The position numbers and the translations under genes are program-made. The notes under the pieces are model-generated. The model worked only from the letters and a program-made list of their open reading frames with translations. It made no database searches and was not told the origin of the DNA. Below are positions 15,234 to 25,447 of a DNA stretch of 64,000 bases, piece by piece. The stretch is from Limnohabitans sp. 2KL-27. GTDB lineage: Bacteria > Pseudomonadota > Gammaproteobacteria > Burkholderiales > Burkholderiaceae_C. Location of the stretch: positions 310,853-374,852 of the forward strand of contig NZ_CXOP01000002.1 of assembly GCF_001269345.1 (NCBI RefSeq). The letters are read 5' to 3'. Position 1 is the first letter of the stretch; each line of letters begins with the position of its first letter.

Positions 15234-16271
15234 ATGAGCGACGACAACAGCGAAAAGTCCAAAGCCCTGCAAGCCGCCCTGGCCCAGATTGAAAAACAAT
15301 TCGGCAAAGGCACCATCATGCGATTGGGCGAAGGCGAAGTCATTGCCGACATCCAGGTCGTCTCAACCGGTTCTTTGGGCCTGGACATCGCCTTGGGCGT
15401 GGGCGGCCTGCCCCGTGGCCGCGTGATCGAAATCTACGGCCCGGAGTCTTCGGGCAAAACCACCCTGACCCTGCAAGTCATCTCCGAAATGCAGCGTCTG
15501 GGCGGCACCTGCGCCTTTGTGGACGCCGAGCACGCGCTCGATGTGCAATACGCCCAGAACCTGGGCGTGAACCTGCAAGAGCTGCTGGTCAGCCAGCCCG
15601 ACACCGGCGAGCAGGCCCTGGAAATCGTGGACAGCCTGGTGCGCTCTGGCGCCGTGGATCTGGTCGTCATCGACTCGGTGGCGGCGCTCACCCCCAAAGC
15701 CGAGATCGAAGGCGACATGGGCGACAGCCTGCCCGGTCTGCAAGCGCGTTTGATGAGCCAGGCCCTGCGCAAGCTGACCGCCACCATCAAAAAGACCAAC
15801 TGCACCGTCATCTTCATCAACCAGATCCGCATGAAGATCGGCGTGATGTTCGGCAGCCCCGAAACCACCACCGGCGGCAATGCGCTCAAGTTCTACGCCT
15901 CGGTGCGCCTCGACATCCGCCGCACCGGCACCATCAAAAAGGGCGACGACGCGATTGGCAACGAGACCAAGGTCAAAGTGGTCAAGAACAAAGTCGCGCC
16001 GCCGTTCAAGACCGCCGAATTCGACATCCTGTTTGGTGAGGGCATCAGCCGCGAAGGCGAAGTCATCGACATGGGCGTGACCGCCAAGATCGTCGACAAA
16101 TCCGGCGCTTGGTACGCCTACCAGGGCGAAAAAATCGGCCAAGGCCGTGACAACGCCCGCGAATTCCTGCGCGAAAACCCGGCCTTGGCCCGCGAGATCG
16201 AGAACAAGGTGCGCGAATCGCTGGGCATCCGCTTGCTGGAATCGGCCATTGCCGAGCCCAAAGGCGAATAA
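15234..16271 (+). CDS. recA: Recombinase RecA
   Basis: The 345-aa strand-exchange ATPase of homologous recombination and coprotease for LexA. The ATG at 15234 follows a strong AAGGAG. Key features are the Walker A motif [10 protein letters not shown], the catalytic Glu region FVDAEHALD, Walker [13 protein letters not shown], loop L1 [39 protein letters not shown], and the C-terminal domain ending in acidic residues. Length is normal. recX follows after 6 nt. Confidence 0.99.
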   Translation: MSDDNSEKSKALQAALAQIEKQFGKGTIMRLGEGEVIADIQVVSTGSLGLDIALGVGGLPRGRVIEIYGPESSGKTTLTLQVISEMQRLGGTCAFVDAEHALDVQYAQNLGVNLQELLVSQPDTGEQALEIVDSLVRSGAVDLVVIDSVAALTPKAEIEGDMGDSLPGLQARLMSQALRKLTATIKKTNCTVIFINQIRMKIGVMFGSPETTTGGNALKFYASVRLDIRRTGTIKKGDDAIGNETKVKVVKNKVAPPFKTAEFDILFGEGISREGEVIDMGVTAKIVDKSGAWYAYQGEKIGQGRDNAREFLRENPALAREIENKVRESLGIRLLESAIAEPKGE

Positions 16272-16277
16272 ACGGCC

Positions 16278-16754
16278 TTGGCGAAGAGACCCCGCTTGAA
16301 CAAGCCCGGTTTTCAGCCCTCGCTCAAAGGCCGCGCCCTGCGGCTTTTGAGTCAGCGCGAGCACTCGCGCACCGAGCTCGAGCGCAAGCTGGCCCCGCAC
16401 GAGGAGGTGCCCGGCGAGCTGGCCAAGGCGCTGGACGAGCTGCAAGCGCGCGACTTCATCAACGACGGGCGCGCTATCGATTCGGTGGTGCACCGCCGCT
16501 CAGGCAAATTGGGGGCGGCACGCGTCAAGCAAGAGCTGGCCGCAAAAGGCTTGACAGGGGATGCCGTGACAGCGGCCATGGAGGGCCTGCGTGAGACCGA
16601 ATTCAGCCGCGCACTGGCTGTTTGGCGCAAGAAGTTTGACCGCCCCGCCACCGAACCGAACGAGCGGGCCAAACAGATCCGCTTTTTGATGACCCGCGGC
16701 TTCAACGCCGAGGTGGTGCGCAAAGTGGTGCAGGGCGAAGACGAGGACATCTGA
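16278..16754 (+). CDS. recX: Regulatory protein RecX
   Basis: A 158-aa RecX, which binds RecA filaments and inhibits their extension. The frame starts with TTG at 16278, only 6 nt after the recA stop; no in-frame ATG lies near, so TTG is accepted. RecX features are SLKGRALRLLSQREHSRTELERKL, LDELQARDFINDGRAIDSVVHRR, RVKQELAAKGL and the C-terminal helix repeat KQIRFLMTRGFNAEVVRKVV. It lies in an operon with recA. Confidence 0.95.
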   Translation: MAKRPRLNKPGFQPSLKGRALRLLSQREHSRTELERKLAPHEEVPGELAKALDELQARDFINDGRAIDSVVHRRSGKLGAARVKQELAAKGLTGDAVTAAMEGLRETEFSRALAVWRKKFDRPATEPNERAKQIRFLMTRGFNAEVVRKVVQGEDEDI

Positions 16755-16820
16755 GCTGCAAAAATACCAAGGGGGCTGGCTGGCCCTGAGGCCGAGTGCC
16801 CGGATCAACGGATCATCTGC

Positions 16821-16846
16821 ATTCGCGGGCAGGAGCTCGCTCCCAC
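16821..16846. repeat. REP-like palindrome, second copy
   Basis: ATTCGCGGGCAGGAGCTCGC at 16821-16840 followed by TCCCAC shares head and tail with the element at 10415 and with Pseudomonas REP sequences. The stem GCGGGC/GCTCGC has one G-T type pair. It lies in the 134-nt gap between recX and the convergent argC. Confidence 0.5.
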
Positions 16847-16888
16847 AGGGAAAACGCCCAGAAGCCAAGAGCCCACTTGGCGGGTGAA

Positions 16889-17812
16889 TTACAAACCCAG
16901 CATCAGTTGGATGTTTTGGACTGCCGCGCCGCTGGCCCCCTTGCCCAAGTTGTCCAGCCGGGCGATCACCACCGCATGGCGGGCTTCTTCGTTGGCGAAG
17001 ACCCGGATTTCCAGCTGGTTCGTGTCGTTGAGCGCCGTGGCGTCCAGTTTGGCATCGGCGGTGGCGGGCAGCACACTGACCCAGCCGCCGGCTTCTTGGC
17101 TCGCAGCGTAATGCGCGCGCAAGGCTTGGTGCAGGTCGGCGCCCGTCGGCTTGCCCGGCAAAGCGTCCAGGTGCAGCGGCAGTTGCACCAGCATGCCTTG
17201 GCGGAAATTGCCCACAGCCGGGACAAACAAGGGCCGCGAGCTCAGCCCGGTGTAGCGCATGATTTCTGGAATGTGTTTGTGCTTGAGGCCCAAGGCATAG
17301 ACCTCAAACAGGGGCGCCCGGCCTGCTTCGTAGTCTTCGATCATGCTGCGTCCGCCGCCTGAATACCCACTGACCGAGGGCAGGCACACCGGGAAATCTC
17401 TTGGCAGCAGGCCGGCGTCGATCAAAGGCCGCAAGATGGCAATCGCCCCCGTGGCATAGCACCCGGGATTGGCCACACGCTGGGCCTGGCGCACGGCCGC
17501 CAGCTGGTCCGCCGCCAACTCGGGAAAGCCAAACACCCAATCGGGGTGGCAGCGGTGCGCGGTCGAGGCGTCCACAATGCGCGGTTTTTGACCGGGCAAG
17601 CTGTCGATCATGGCCACCGATTCGATCGCGGCATCGTCGTGCAGGCACAGCACCACCAGATCGGCTTCGGCCATCAACTCGCGTTTGGCTTGCGGATCCT
17701 TGCGGCGGGCCGGGTCGATGCTCAGCACTTCGATCTGGGGCATCAGCGCCAAACGCTCGCGGATTTGCAAACCTGTGGTGCCGGCTTCGCCATCGATGAA
17801 TATTTTGGCCAT
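16889..17812 (-). CDS. argC: N-acetyl-gamma-glutamyl-phosphate reductase, short (type 2) form
   Basis: A 307-aa NADPH-dependent reductase of arginine biosynthesis, converting N-acetylglutamyl phosphate to the semialdehyde. The start ATG at 17812 gives [21 protein letters not shown], the nucleotide-binding loop. The active-site Cys118 is in NPGCYATGA, and [14 protein letters not shown] plus LKHKHIPEI match the ArgC2 subgroup. The reading frame stays open far upstream across antisense sucC, but that extension is a GC-rich shadow. It is divergent from sucC. Confidence 0.95.
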   Translation of the reverse strand: MAKIFIDGEAGTTGLQIRERLALMPQIEVLSIDPARRKDPQAKRELMAEADLVVLCLHDDAAIESVAMIDSLPGQKPRIVDASTAHRCHPDWVFGFPELAADQLAAVRQAQRVANPGCYATGAIAILRPLIDAGLLPRDFPVCLPSVSGYSGGGRSMIEDYEAGRAPLFEVYALGLKHKHIPEIMRYTGLSSRPLFVPAVGNFRQGMLVQLPLHLDALPGKPTGADLHQALRAHYAASQEAGGWVSVLPATADAKLDATALNDTNQLEIRVFANEEARHAVVIARLDNLGKGASGAAVQNIQLMLGL

Positions 17813-17998
17813 GGGTATGACTTTCTGAAGAATTCCGGGTCTCAACGTCATGTGAATGTAAGACGCAAGGCTCAGGATTGGTGCATTGCAGCATGATACA
17901 GTCGCGAGTTGCAGTGTCCAGAGCCTGCTGACGCGCCTGACGCTGATCGGGCAGCCTGGCAGACCGGTCGAATTACCACCCCTCTGAGAGAAGACCTC

Positions 17999-19159
<1,161 letters not shown>

Positions 19160-19212
19160 TGACTTTGCAGGACGGTGCCCAAGGCGCCGTCCGCAACTGA
19201 TTAGGAACAAAC

Positions 19213-20109
19213 ATGTCGATCTACATCAACAAAGACACCAAAGTCATCACCCAAGGTATTACCGGCAAAACCGGTCAGTTCCACACTGAGAAGTGCCAGG
19301 AATACGCGAACGGCAAAAACTGCTTCGTCGCGGGTGTGAACCCCAAGAAGGCGGGCGAGTCCATCTTCAACATCCCAATTTACGCATCCGTCAAAGAAGC
19401 GGCCACCCAAACGGGCGCGACCGTGTCCGTGATCTATGTGCCTCCAGCAGGCGCAGCCGCTGCGATATGGGAAGCTGTCGAAGCCGACTTGGACTTGGCG
19501 ATCTGCATCACCGAAGGCATTCCGGTCAAGGACATGCTCGAAGTGCGCAACAAGATGAAGGCCAAAGAAGCCAAAGGCGGCAAAAAGACACTGCTGCTCG
19601 GCCCCAACTGCCCCGGTCTCATCACCCCTGACGAAATCAAGATCGGCATCATGCCCGGTCACATCCACCGCAAAGGCCGCATCGGCGTGGTGTCCCGCTC
19701 GGGCACTTTGACCTATGAAGCCGTGGCCATGTTGACCGAAGTGGGCCTGGGCCAGTCCAGCGCCGTCGGTATCGGTGGCGACCCGATCAACGGTTTGAAG
19801 CACATCGACGTGATGAAGGCTTTCAACGACGATCCCGACACCGACGCCGTCATCATGATTGGCGAAATCGGCGGCCCAGACGAAGCCGAAGCTGCCATGT
19901 GGTGCAAGGCCAACATGAAAAAGCCTGTGGTCGGCTTCATCGCCGGCGTCACAGCCCCTCCCGGCAAGCGCATGGGTCACGCCGGTGCTTTGATCTCTGG
20001 CGGCGCCGACACGGCCGATGCCAAGCTGGCCATCATGGAAGAGTGCGGCTTCATCGTCACACGCAACCCGTCTGAACTGGGCAAATTGCTCAAGGCTCAG
20101 CTGAAGTAA
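19213..20109 (+). CDS. sucD: Succinyl-CoA synthetase, alpha subunit
   Basis: The 298-aa CoA-binding subunit. It starts [24 protein letters not shown], the Rossmann-like CoA-binding domain. [10 protein letters not shown] and [10 protein letters not shown] precede the phosphohistidine motif [10 protein letters not shown]. It lies directly downstream of sucC in the same operon, which ends at a strong hairpin terminator at 20153. Confidence 0.99.
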   Translation: MSIYINKDTKVITQGITGKTGQFHTEKCQEYANGKNCFVAGVNPKKAGESIFNIPIYASVKEAATQTGATVSVIYVPPAGAAAAIWEAVEADLDLAICITEGIPVKDMLEVRNKMKAKEAKGGKKTLLLGPNCPGLITPDEIKIGIMPGHIHRKGRIGVVSRSGTLTYEAVAMLTEVGLGQSSAVGIGGDPINGLKHIDVMKAFNDDPDTDAVIMIGEIGGPDEAEAAMWCKANMKKPVVGFIAGVTAPPGKRMGHAGALISGGADTADAKLAIMEECGFIVTRNPSELGKLLKAQLK

Positions 20110-20152
20110 ACTGCCAGCCGCCTCCGTGCGGCTGTGGTTTGCCACAATACCG

Positions 20153-20192
20153 AAACCGGATGTCCTGCAGGACAATCCGGTTTTCCGTTTTT
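20153..20192 (+). terminator. Rho-independent terminator of sucCD
   Basis: AAACCGGAT (20153-20161) pairs with ATCCGGTTT (20175-20183), extended inward by GTCC-TGCA-GGAC with a single bulged A. T-rich tracts follow to 20192. Confidence 0.88.
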
Positions 20193-20238
20193 TGAACTCA
20201 TGTTTCATTGGCCTTGTGCCTGTGACAAAAGGAACACC

Positions 20239-20955
20239 GTGGAAGAATTTCTGACCCCCGCATTCTGGTTCGCCGTCGGCCAGATCATCATGATCGACAT
20301 CTTGTTGGGCGGTGACAACGCCGTGGTGATTGCACTGGCTTGCCGCCAATTGCCGGACCACCAACGCACCAAAGGCATCTTGTGGGGCACCGCCGGTGCC
20401 ATCGTGCTGCGCGTGATCCTGATCTTTTTTGCGCTCACCTTGCTGGCCATCCCCTTCCTCAAGTTTGTGGGGGCAGTCTTGCTCATCTGGATCGGCGTGA
20501 AGCTGCTCACCCCCGATGAAGAAGACGACCACAGCAACATCCAGGGCAGCGACAAGCTCTGGGGCGCGGTCAAGACCGTGATCATTGCCGACCTGGTCAT
20601 GAGCGTGGACAACGTGATCGCCATCGCCGGCGCTGCCCAGACTTCGGGCAACGCCGACCACCAAATGCCTTTGGTCATCTTCGGTTTGCTGGTGAGCATC
20701 CCGATCATCGTCTGGGGCAGCCAGTTGGTCCTCAAACTGATGGACCGCTTCCCAATGATCATCACCGCTGGCGGCATGCTGCTGGGCTGGATCGCGGGCA
20801 CCATGATCCAAACAGATCCTGGCTTGGTGGCCTATTTGCCACAAGACAAGGTCTGGGGCTATGGCTTGGGCATTGCCGGTGCTTTGCTGGTGCTGGCCTT
20901 GGGCAAACTGATCATGGCCCGCCGGCCTGCAAGGGCTGAAGACGCCGCCTCGTGA
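20239..20955 (+). CDS. TerC-family integral membrane protein
   Basis: A 238-aa membrane protein from GTG 20239 with AAGGA upstream. It has about seven transmembrane helices and the repeated acidic signature of TerC/YjbE/YkoY proteins: IIMIDILLGGDNAVVIALACR near the N-terminus and IIADLVMSVDNVIAIAGAA in the second half, each with paired Asp and an Asn in the membrane. A short charged loop, DEEDDH, lies between the halves. Relatives export metal ions, in several cases manganese, or deliver them to exoenzymes; the substrate here is not established. No yybP-ykoY-like riboswitch was recognised upstream. Confidence 0.9.
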   Translation: MEEFLTPAFWFAVGQIIMIDILLGGDNAVVIALACRQLPDHQRTKGILWGTAGAIVLRVILIFFALTLLAIPFLKFVGAVLLIWIGVKLLTPDEEDDHSNIQGSDKLWGAVKTVIIADLVMSVDNVIAIAGAAQTSGNADHQMPLVIFGLLVSIPIIVWGSQLVLKLMDRFPMIITAGGMLLGWIAGTMIQTDPGLVAYLPQDKVWGYGLGIAGALLVLALGKLIMARRPARAEDAAS

Positions 20956-21020
20956 GCTGAAAACAGGCCTTCGGTGGGTGAATCAATTACCATCGAGGGC
21001 CATTCACCAGGGGGAGAACC

Positions 21021-21503
21021 ATGCCAAAAAACCAACAAGGTTTGACATTGATCGAGCTGATGATCGTGATCGCGGTCATCGGTATTTTGGGGGCGCTGGC
21101 TTTGCCGGCTTACCAGGACTACACCATCCGGGCCAAGGTGTCCGAAATGCTGCTGGCGGCCAATGGCTGCAAGACAGCGGTCAACGAAGCGGTCAGCTCA
21201 GCGTCGGACGCCAATGTGTCAGCCACTTTGCCCAAGGTCTGTGAAAGCCAGGCCAGCAAATACGTGGCCAGCGTGGCCGTCGATGCCCATGGCGTGATCA
21301 CCGTGGTGGGCCGCCATGAGGCGCTGCGCGGCAGCACCAGCGCATCGGCCCATGCCATCGCTCTGACCCCGCTGCAAACCGGCGATACCCCCATCAACGG
21401 CAGCACCGATGGCGGCAAGACTATCTCCGGCTGGCGCTGTGGCCCGGCCAGCAGCAACGGCTTGCCGATCAAGTACCTGCCCGCTTCATGCAAAGCGTCC
21501 TGA
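21021..21503 (+). CDS. pilA: Type IV pilin (PilA-like)
   Basis: A 160-aa prepilin. After the 7-residue leader MPKNQQG the prepilin peptidase site is followed by [20 protein letters not shown], with Glu5 of the mature protein conserved. The hydrophobic helix continues into [17 protein letters not shown]. Two cysteines near the C-terminus (WRCGPASS and LPASCKAS) can form the D-region disulfide. The ATG follows a GGGGAGAA Shine-Dalgarno sequence. A terminator at 21522-21549 separates it from the probable pilin glycosyltransferase. Confidence 0.95.
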   Translation: MPKNQQGLTLIELMIVIAVIGILGALALPAYQDYTIRAKVSEMLLAANGCKTAVNEAVSSASDANVSATLPKVCESQASKYVASVAVDAHGVITVVGRHEALRGSTSASAHAIALTPLQTGDTPINGSTDGGKTISGWRCGPASSNGLPIKYLPASCKAS

Positions 21504-21521
21504 ACGTTTTTTGCACATCCC

Positions 21522-21549
21522 AACGCCCTGCTGAACCCAGGGCGTTTTT
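21522..21549 (+). terminator. Rho-independent terminator of the pilin gene
   Basis: A 9-bp stem AACGCCCTG/CAGGGCGTT (21522-21546) with a 7-nt loop is followed by a run of T to 21549. It lies 16 bp before the next start codon, so it may attenuate rather than fully stop transcription into pglL. Confidence 0.9.
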
Positions 21550-21564
21550 CATGGTGGCTGGCGC

Positions 21565-23043
21565 ATGGGGTTGAATCTCGACGGCCATCACCCCGTCAGC
21601 GCGCCCACATGGGTCCCCAGACTGGCTTTGGGGGTGCTGCTGGTTTTGCCATGGCTCGCGCCTTGGTCCCCTTCGCCGCAACCGAACACGGTGCCCTTGC
21701 TGGTCAGCTGGGCCTGTATCGGCTTGCTCTTGTTGTGGGCCACGCGCATTCAGGCCTTGGACGTGGCCCGGGCATGGGCCATCGCAGCCCTGGTCAGCAG
21801 CGTCATGGGGCTGATCCAGTATTTTGGGACGGCCGAGGTCTTCAGCCCCTGGCTGCACGTCACCGCCTTGGGCGAAGCCAACGCCAACTTGCGCCAACGC
21901 AACCAACTGGCCACCTTGCTGGCCATCGGCATGCTGGCGGTGCTGTGGTGGCAAGTGCATGGGCTCCAAACCCGCCACGCGCTGTGGATGCTGACCCTGC
22001 TGGCCATTGGCAATGCCGCCACCACATCGCGCACCGGCTTGCTGCACATGCTGCTGGTCTGCGGCCTGGTCATGTTTTGGGCCTGGCGCAGTCGTTCACC
22101 CGTGCTCAGGCTGTCCCGTCCTCTGGCGTTTTGGACATTGGCGGTGTACCTGCTGGCCAATTGGGGGCTGCCCTGGTGCTTGAGCGTTTTGACCGGGCAA
22201 GACGTCATCGATGCCCTGACCCGGATGGGCCACAACGATGGCTGTGGCAGCCGACGCGTGTTGTGGGCCAATGTGATCGAACTGATCGGGCAAAAGCCTT
22301 GGACAGGCTGGGGCTGGGGTGAGCTCAAATACGCCCACTACATCACCGCGTACGAGGGCGGTCCAGACAAAAGATTCTGCGAGATTCTGGGCAATGCCCA
22401 CAACTTGCCCTTGCACCTGGCGGTCACGTTGGGCCTGCCGATCACCGCCGCCTTGGGACTGGCTTTGCTCGCGACACTGGCCTGGGCACGGCCTTGGATG
22501 AGTGCATCGCCAACCCATCAATGGGCCTGGTCGGTGCTGGCGGTGATTGGCCTGCACAGCCTGCTGGAGTTTCCGCTGTGGTACGGCCCCTTCCAGATGG
22601 CCGTGCTGTTGTGCGCAGTGTTGTTGCTGATGCCGGCCTCCGGCTGGTCGGCCGGTTTATGGCGAGGCCTGCCACTGATCGGTGGCTTGCTTTTGGCACT
22701 CGTCTGCCTGGTGGGTGCGGACTATGCCCGTGCGCGGCAGATTTACATGCCCGCCTCGCAACGCTGGCCTGTGTGGCGTGACGACCCGCTGGGCGCCGCA
22801 CGCAGCAGCTGGTTTTTCCAGCGATCGGCCACCTTTGCCGAGCTGACCCTGACCCGCGTGACCCCAGAAAACGCCCCATGGGTGCTGGCCACCAGCCTGG
22901 AGATGCTGCATTACTCGCCCGAGCCCCAAGTGGTCAGGCAGTTGATGCTGAGTGCGCACATGCTGGGCAGGCAGGACTTGGTGGCACTGCACTCGGCCAG
23001 GTGGCAAGCGGCCTTCCCGTCCGAACCGATGCCTGGGCATTGA
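21565..23043 (+). CDS. PglL/Wzy-type O-oligosaccharyltransferase
   Basis: A 492-aa polytopic inner-membrane protein with about 11-12 transmembrane helices and a C-terminal soluble tail. Wzy_C/O-ligase features are NLRQRNQLATLLAIG, ATTSRTGLLHM and, in the large periplasmic loop, a WGELKYAHYI segment followed by LGNAHNLPLHLAVTLGLP, where the His-Asn pair is typical of PglL/TfpO transferases. SLLEFPLWYG follows, as in pilin ligases. Its position directly after pilA supports transfer of a lipid-linked glycan to pilin, probably on Ser/Thr. O-antigen ligase activity cannot be excluded. Confidence 0.82.
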   Translation: MGLNLDGHHPVSAPTWVPRLALGVLLVLPWLAPWSPSPQPNTVPLLVSWACIGLLLLWATRIQALDVARAWAIAALVSSVMGLIQYFGTAEVFSPWLHVTALGEANANLRQRNQLATLLAIGMLAVLWWQVHGLQTRHALWMLTLLAIGNAATTSRTGLLHMLLVCGLVMFWAWRSRSPVLRLSRPLAFWTLAVYLLANWGLPWCLSVLTGQDVIDALTRMGHNDGCGSRRVLWANVIELIGQKPWTGWGWGELKYAHYITAYEGGPDKRFCEILGNAHNLPLHLAVTLGLPITAALGLALLATLAWARPWMSASPTHQWAWSVLAVIGLHSLLEFPLWYGPFQMAVLLCAVLLLMPASGWSAGLWRGLPLIGGLLLALVCLVGADYARARQIYMPASQRWPVWRDDPLGAARSSWFFQRSATFAELTLTRVTPENAPWVLATSLEMLHYSPEPQVVRQLMLSAHMLGRQDLVALHSARWQAAFPSEPMPGH

Positions 23044-23073
23044 AGGCGTCAGGGGCAGGCCGATGCGGTTTTC

Positions 23074-23208
23074 ACTTGGCCGCCACAAAACTCCCCGACT
23101 TACCCCCATGCTTTTCCAGCAAGGTCACGCCGTTGATGGTCATGCCGCGGTCCACCGCTTTACACATGTCGTAGATGGTGAGCAGGGCGACTTGCACGGC
23201 AGTGAGGG
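23074..23208 (-). pseudogene. Detached 3' end of moaC (left island boundary, attL-like)
   Basis: These 135 bp match the 3' end of the intact moaC (25450-25584) at 130 positions without gaps. Read on the minus strand they encode the MoaC C-terminus (LTAVQVALL...KSGSFVAAK) with a stop codon. Four of the five differences are synonymous; the fifth changes Gly to Ala. The fragment lies 30 bp after the pglL stop, where the ancestral moaC end would be expected. It marks the left boundary of the inserted element. Confidence 0.9.
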
Positions 23209-23435
23209 AGTCATACAAATCAACAACTTACAGCACACGGCTTTCCATCGCTTGGCCTGATCCTGTGTGTTTAGTTGGACAAAATTTGGACAAGATTTCT
23301 TGCCCGATGCAAGTGTACGTTACGCGCTAAGTTTGTCTAGGCAGCTTCCAATGCCGATACTGGGTCGAATTTCACCAGCGGCCGACCCCACCGTACCCCC
23401 ACCCCCTAAATCCTGAGCAGGGACTCCCGTCTGCC
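23209..23435. other. Left arm of the island, non-coding, with TTGGACAA repeats
   Basis: No credible gene was found. TTGGACAA occurs at 23275-23282 and 23286-23293, and the same octamer is at 25398-25405 in the right arm, close to the other moaC end. They may be integrase arm-binding sites. The stretch is less GC-rich than the flanking chromosome. Confidence 0.45.
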
Positions 23436-23859
23436 CTATGCACTGTGATTCGCGTAAACGATGCGACCAGCGTGCTTATCTACGAACGTTCTCATGACCA
23501 CTTCCAACACCGGGAGATCAGGGAGTGCCCAGTCCAATGCTTGTAACTCAATTGGCTCAAACCAACCAGCTTCCTCATGGCTTGAGAGCGTGACCTCACG
23601 GTCCTTTGACGTGCACCAGTAGCACTCAAGCTGTATCTAGTACGTGTCGAGCGGTGTGGTGAATGTTCCGAGGGATGGCCCAACTTCTACCCTGATGCCA
23701 AGTTCCTCAAGGATTTCTCTTTGAAGTGCTTGTGGAGCCGATTCACCAGCCTCTACCCTTCCTCCGGGAAATTCCCACTTCAAAGCCGATCCGCCGCCGG
23801 CCGTCCTTTTCGCGGCAAAGATTTGATTACCATGCCATATGACTGCGGCGACAACCCAT
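23436..23859 (-). pseudogene. NUDIX hydrolase (MutT/NudG-like), inactivated
   Basis: Reading the minus strand from near 23859 gives a NUDIX hydrolase of about 140 residues: WVVAAVIWHGNQIFAAKR, then a complete NUDIX box of the form G-x5-E-x7-REILEELGI, and a C-terminal half with EEAGWFEPIEL and PVLEVVMRTFVDKH, ending at TAG 23438. An in-frame TAG interrupts the frame at the position following LDTY (about 23639). The putative ATG at 23859 is out of frame by one base with the rest. Intact relatives hydrolyse oxidised or modified (d)NTPs. Two lesions support a pseudogene inside the island. Confidence 0.78.
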
Positions 23860-24208
23860 AGGTCTTCCTGAAAAGTCTTCCCTTTACGCTTTGAGGCACT
23901 CTGGAATAACAGATTTGGTAATTGGTGGATTGGACCTCCTGACCAACGTTCTTATTTTTTGAACGTCCGTTGCCATGATTGAACGTCACTACGGACATTT
24001 GAGACAAGAACATGCTGCATCGGCACTTGAAAAGCTAAAGTTGTGAGCTTGTGATGAGCCATTGAAATTTATCAATGTCTATACTTTCTTGCATTACATG
24101 GTCTTTATTGCCTAAGCGGTTAAAAAGATCGTTTCGGTTAACACCGGCTTCAAGCATCGTCTGCAAGTGCCACTGAATTTGTTCACAACAACAGCCTAAT
24201 TGAATGAT
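23860..24208. other. AT-rich intergenic stretch of the island
   Basis: About 350 bp without a gene that can be supported. It is markedly richer in A+T than the flanking chromosome. An AGGAGG appears on the minus strand near 23935 with no usable start codon in the NUDIX frame. The region probably holds the promoter of the DUF2939 gene. Confidence 0.5.
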
Positions 24209-24751
24209 ATGAAAAAAATAGTCTCATTTAGCTTTGCAGCATTAATTGCACTTGCCCTTGCAGTCGGAGCATATTGGTACTACTCACCATACCTCGTAAT
24301 TAACAACATGGCTACCGCAGCCAAGATGAAAGATGCAGACAGGTTTAACGAAGGCGTTGATTACCCTCGTCTGCGAGAGAGTTTGAAGGGACAAATTTCT
24401 GCACAAATGGCAATGACTGTTGGCAAGCAATCTAGCACCCCGTTCGGGGCACTTGGTGCAATGCTCGGCATGGCTATGGTCAACCAGATAGTTGACTCAT
24501 TTGTTCGACCAGAAATGGTCATGGAGATGATGAAAGACGGAAAGGTCAAGACCACCGGGTCCTCCTCTTCTGACTCTTCAGAGACAAAAGAAGTGAATTG
24601 GGTCATCGAACGTAAAGGAGTTGATCGCGTAATTGCGATGGCTCAAGACAACAGAAAATCTGACTCAAAAGCAGCGGTTGGATTCGTTTTTGAACGGTCA
24701 GGATTCGCGACTTGGAAGGTGACTGAACTTCGCATGGTATTCCCCAATTAA
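24209..24751 (+). CDS. DUF2939 protein, membrane-anchored or secreted
   Basis: A 180-aa protein from ATG 24209 (a TTG lies 9 nt upstream). The N-terminus MKKIVSFSFAALIALALAVG is a signal anchor. The YYSPYLVINNMATAAKMKDADRFNEGVDYPRLRESLKGQ segment matches the DUF2939 pattern of a short helix-loop followed by a VDYPxLRESLK motif. A Ser/Asp-rich stretch (GSSSSDSSE) follows, and the C-terminus is beta-rich (VGFVFERSGFATWKV). Function is unknown. Its A+T content and codon use differ from chromosomal neighbours, consistent with acquisition on the island; it is the only apparently intact gene there. Confidence 0.82.
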   Translation: MKKIVSFSFAALIALALAVGAYWYYSPYLVINNMATAAKMKDADRFNEGVDYPRLRESLKGQISAQMAMTVGKQSSTPFGALGAMLGMAMVNQIVDSFVRPEMVMEMMKDGKVKTTGSSSSDSSETKEVNWVIERKGVDRVIAMAQDNRKSDSKAAVGFVFERSGFATWKVTELRMVFPN

Positions 24752-24815
24752 TAGCCGGGGGGTACAACTTGTCAAACTTCTCTTATGAATTCAACCCCAC
24801 AGGCATCGTCCAGCC

Positions 24816-25372
24816 CTAGGAATTGAAGAGCTTAAGCAATGACTTGTTCAGCGACAAAAAGAGGTCTAGGTGTTGATTGGTCAGCACCCGCGACCGTGCT
24901 TGCGGACTTTGTGGCTTACGGACCATCTGAACAGGGTTGGGCGCATTTATTCCCCATTCACGCCGAGCGTGATTGATGATGGCTGACAAATACGCCAGTT
25001 CCCGGATGACTGTTCCCGCACTGACCTCTTTAAGTCGCTCGTCTCGATATGCCGCAATACGGGCTACGCTCAGGTTCGCCATGCTCCACCGTGCAATTGG
25101 TTTGCGCATGATGGCTTTGAGCCGGATAGTGTCCTCCGTCGCACCCTTCATGGTCGGCGTAACCTCGGCCAAATACCGTGCTATCAGATCGCCCAAGGTA
25201 TTCCGCTGGGCCTCACTGACAGTAACGAACTGCCCCTTGTCGATTTCTGACTCAAGCCCCCGCGCCCACTTCTCTGCGGCGGCCTTGGTTTCAAAAGTCT
25301 TGGTTTGATCGGGGTAACCGTTGCGCAGGATACGCGCCTGCCACTTGCCGCCACGCTGCCAAAAGAAGCCAT
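24816..25372 (-). pseudogene. Tyrosine recombinase (integrase), frameshifted and truncated
   Basis: The minus strand encodes an integrase N-terminus. ATG 25372 reads MASF, but the conserved continuation WQRGGKWQARILRNGYPDQ is in the next frame from 25361, so one base appears lost in the T-run at 25361-25364. That frame continues through TKTFETKAAAEKWARGLE, the core-binding domain LGDLIARYLAEVTPTMKGA, and NHARREWGINAPNPVQMV, and stops at 24816 shortly after SRVLTNQHLDLFL. The whole catalytic domain with R-H-R-Y residues is missing. It lies just inside the right boundary at moaC, as expected for an element that integrated there. Confidence 0.85.
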
Positions 25373-25447
25373 TTCCTATTCCTCAGATGGACAGGACTTG
25401 GACAAACGACGGTTTTCCGTGCTCCTAAGCCGTTGATTTGTGAGCGC

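Noticed and set aside
19201-20844. 547-aa minus-strand frame opposite sucD and the TerC gene
   Set aside because: It spans two conserved plus-strand genes and their terminator; no domain is recognisable.
23209-25440. Island as an intact prophage or transposon
   Set aside because: There are no phage structural genes, no transposase and no terminal inverted repeats; the boundaries are moaC direct repeats and the integrase is broken.
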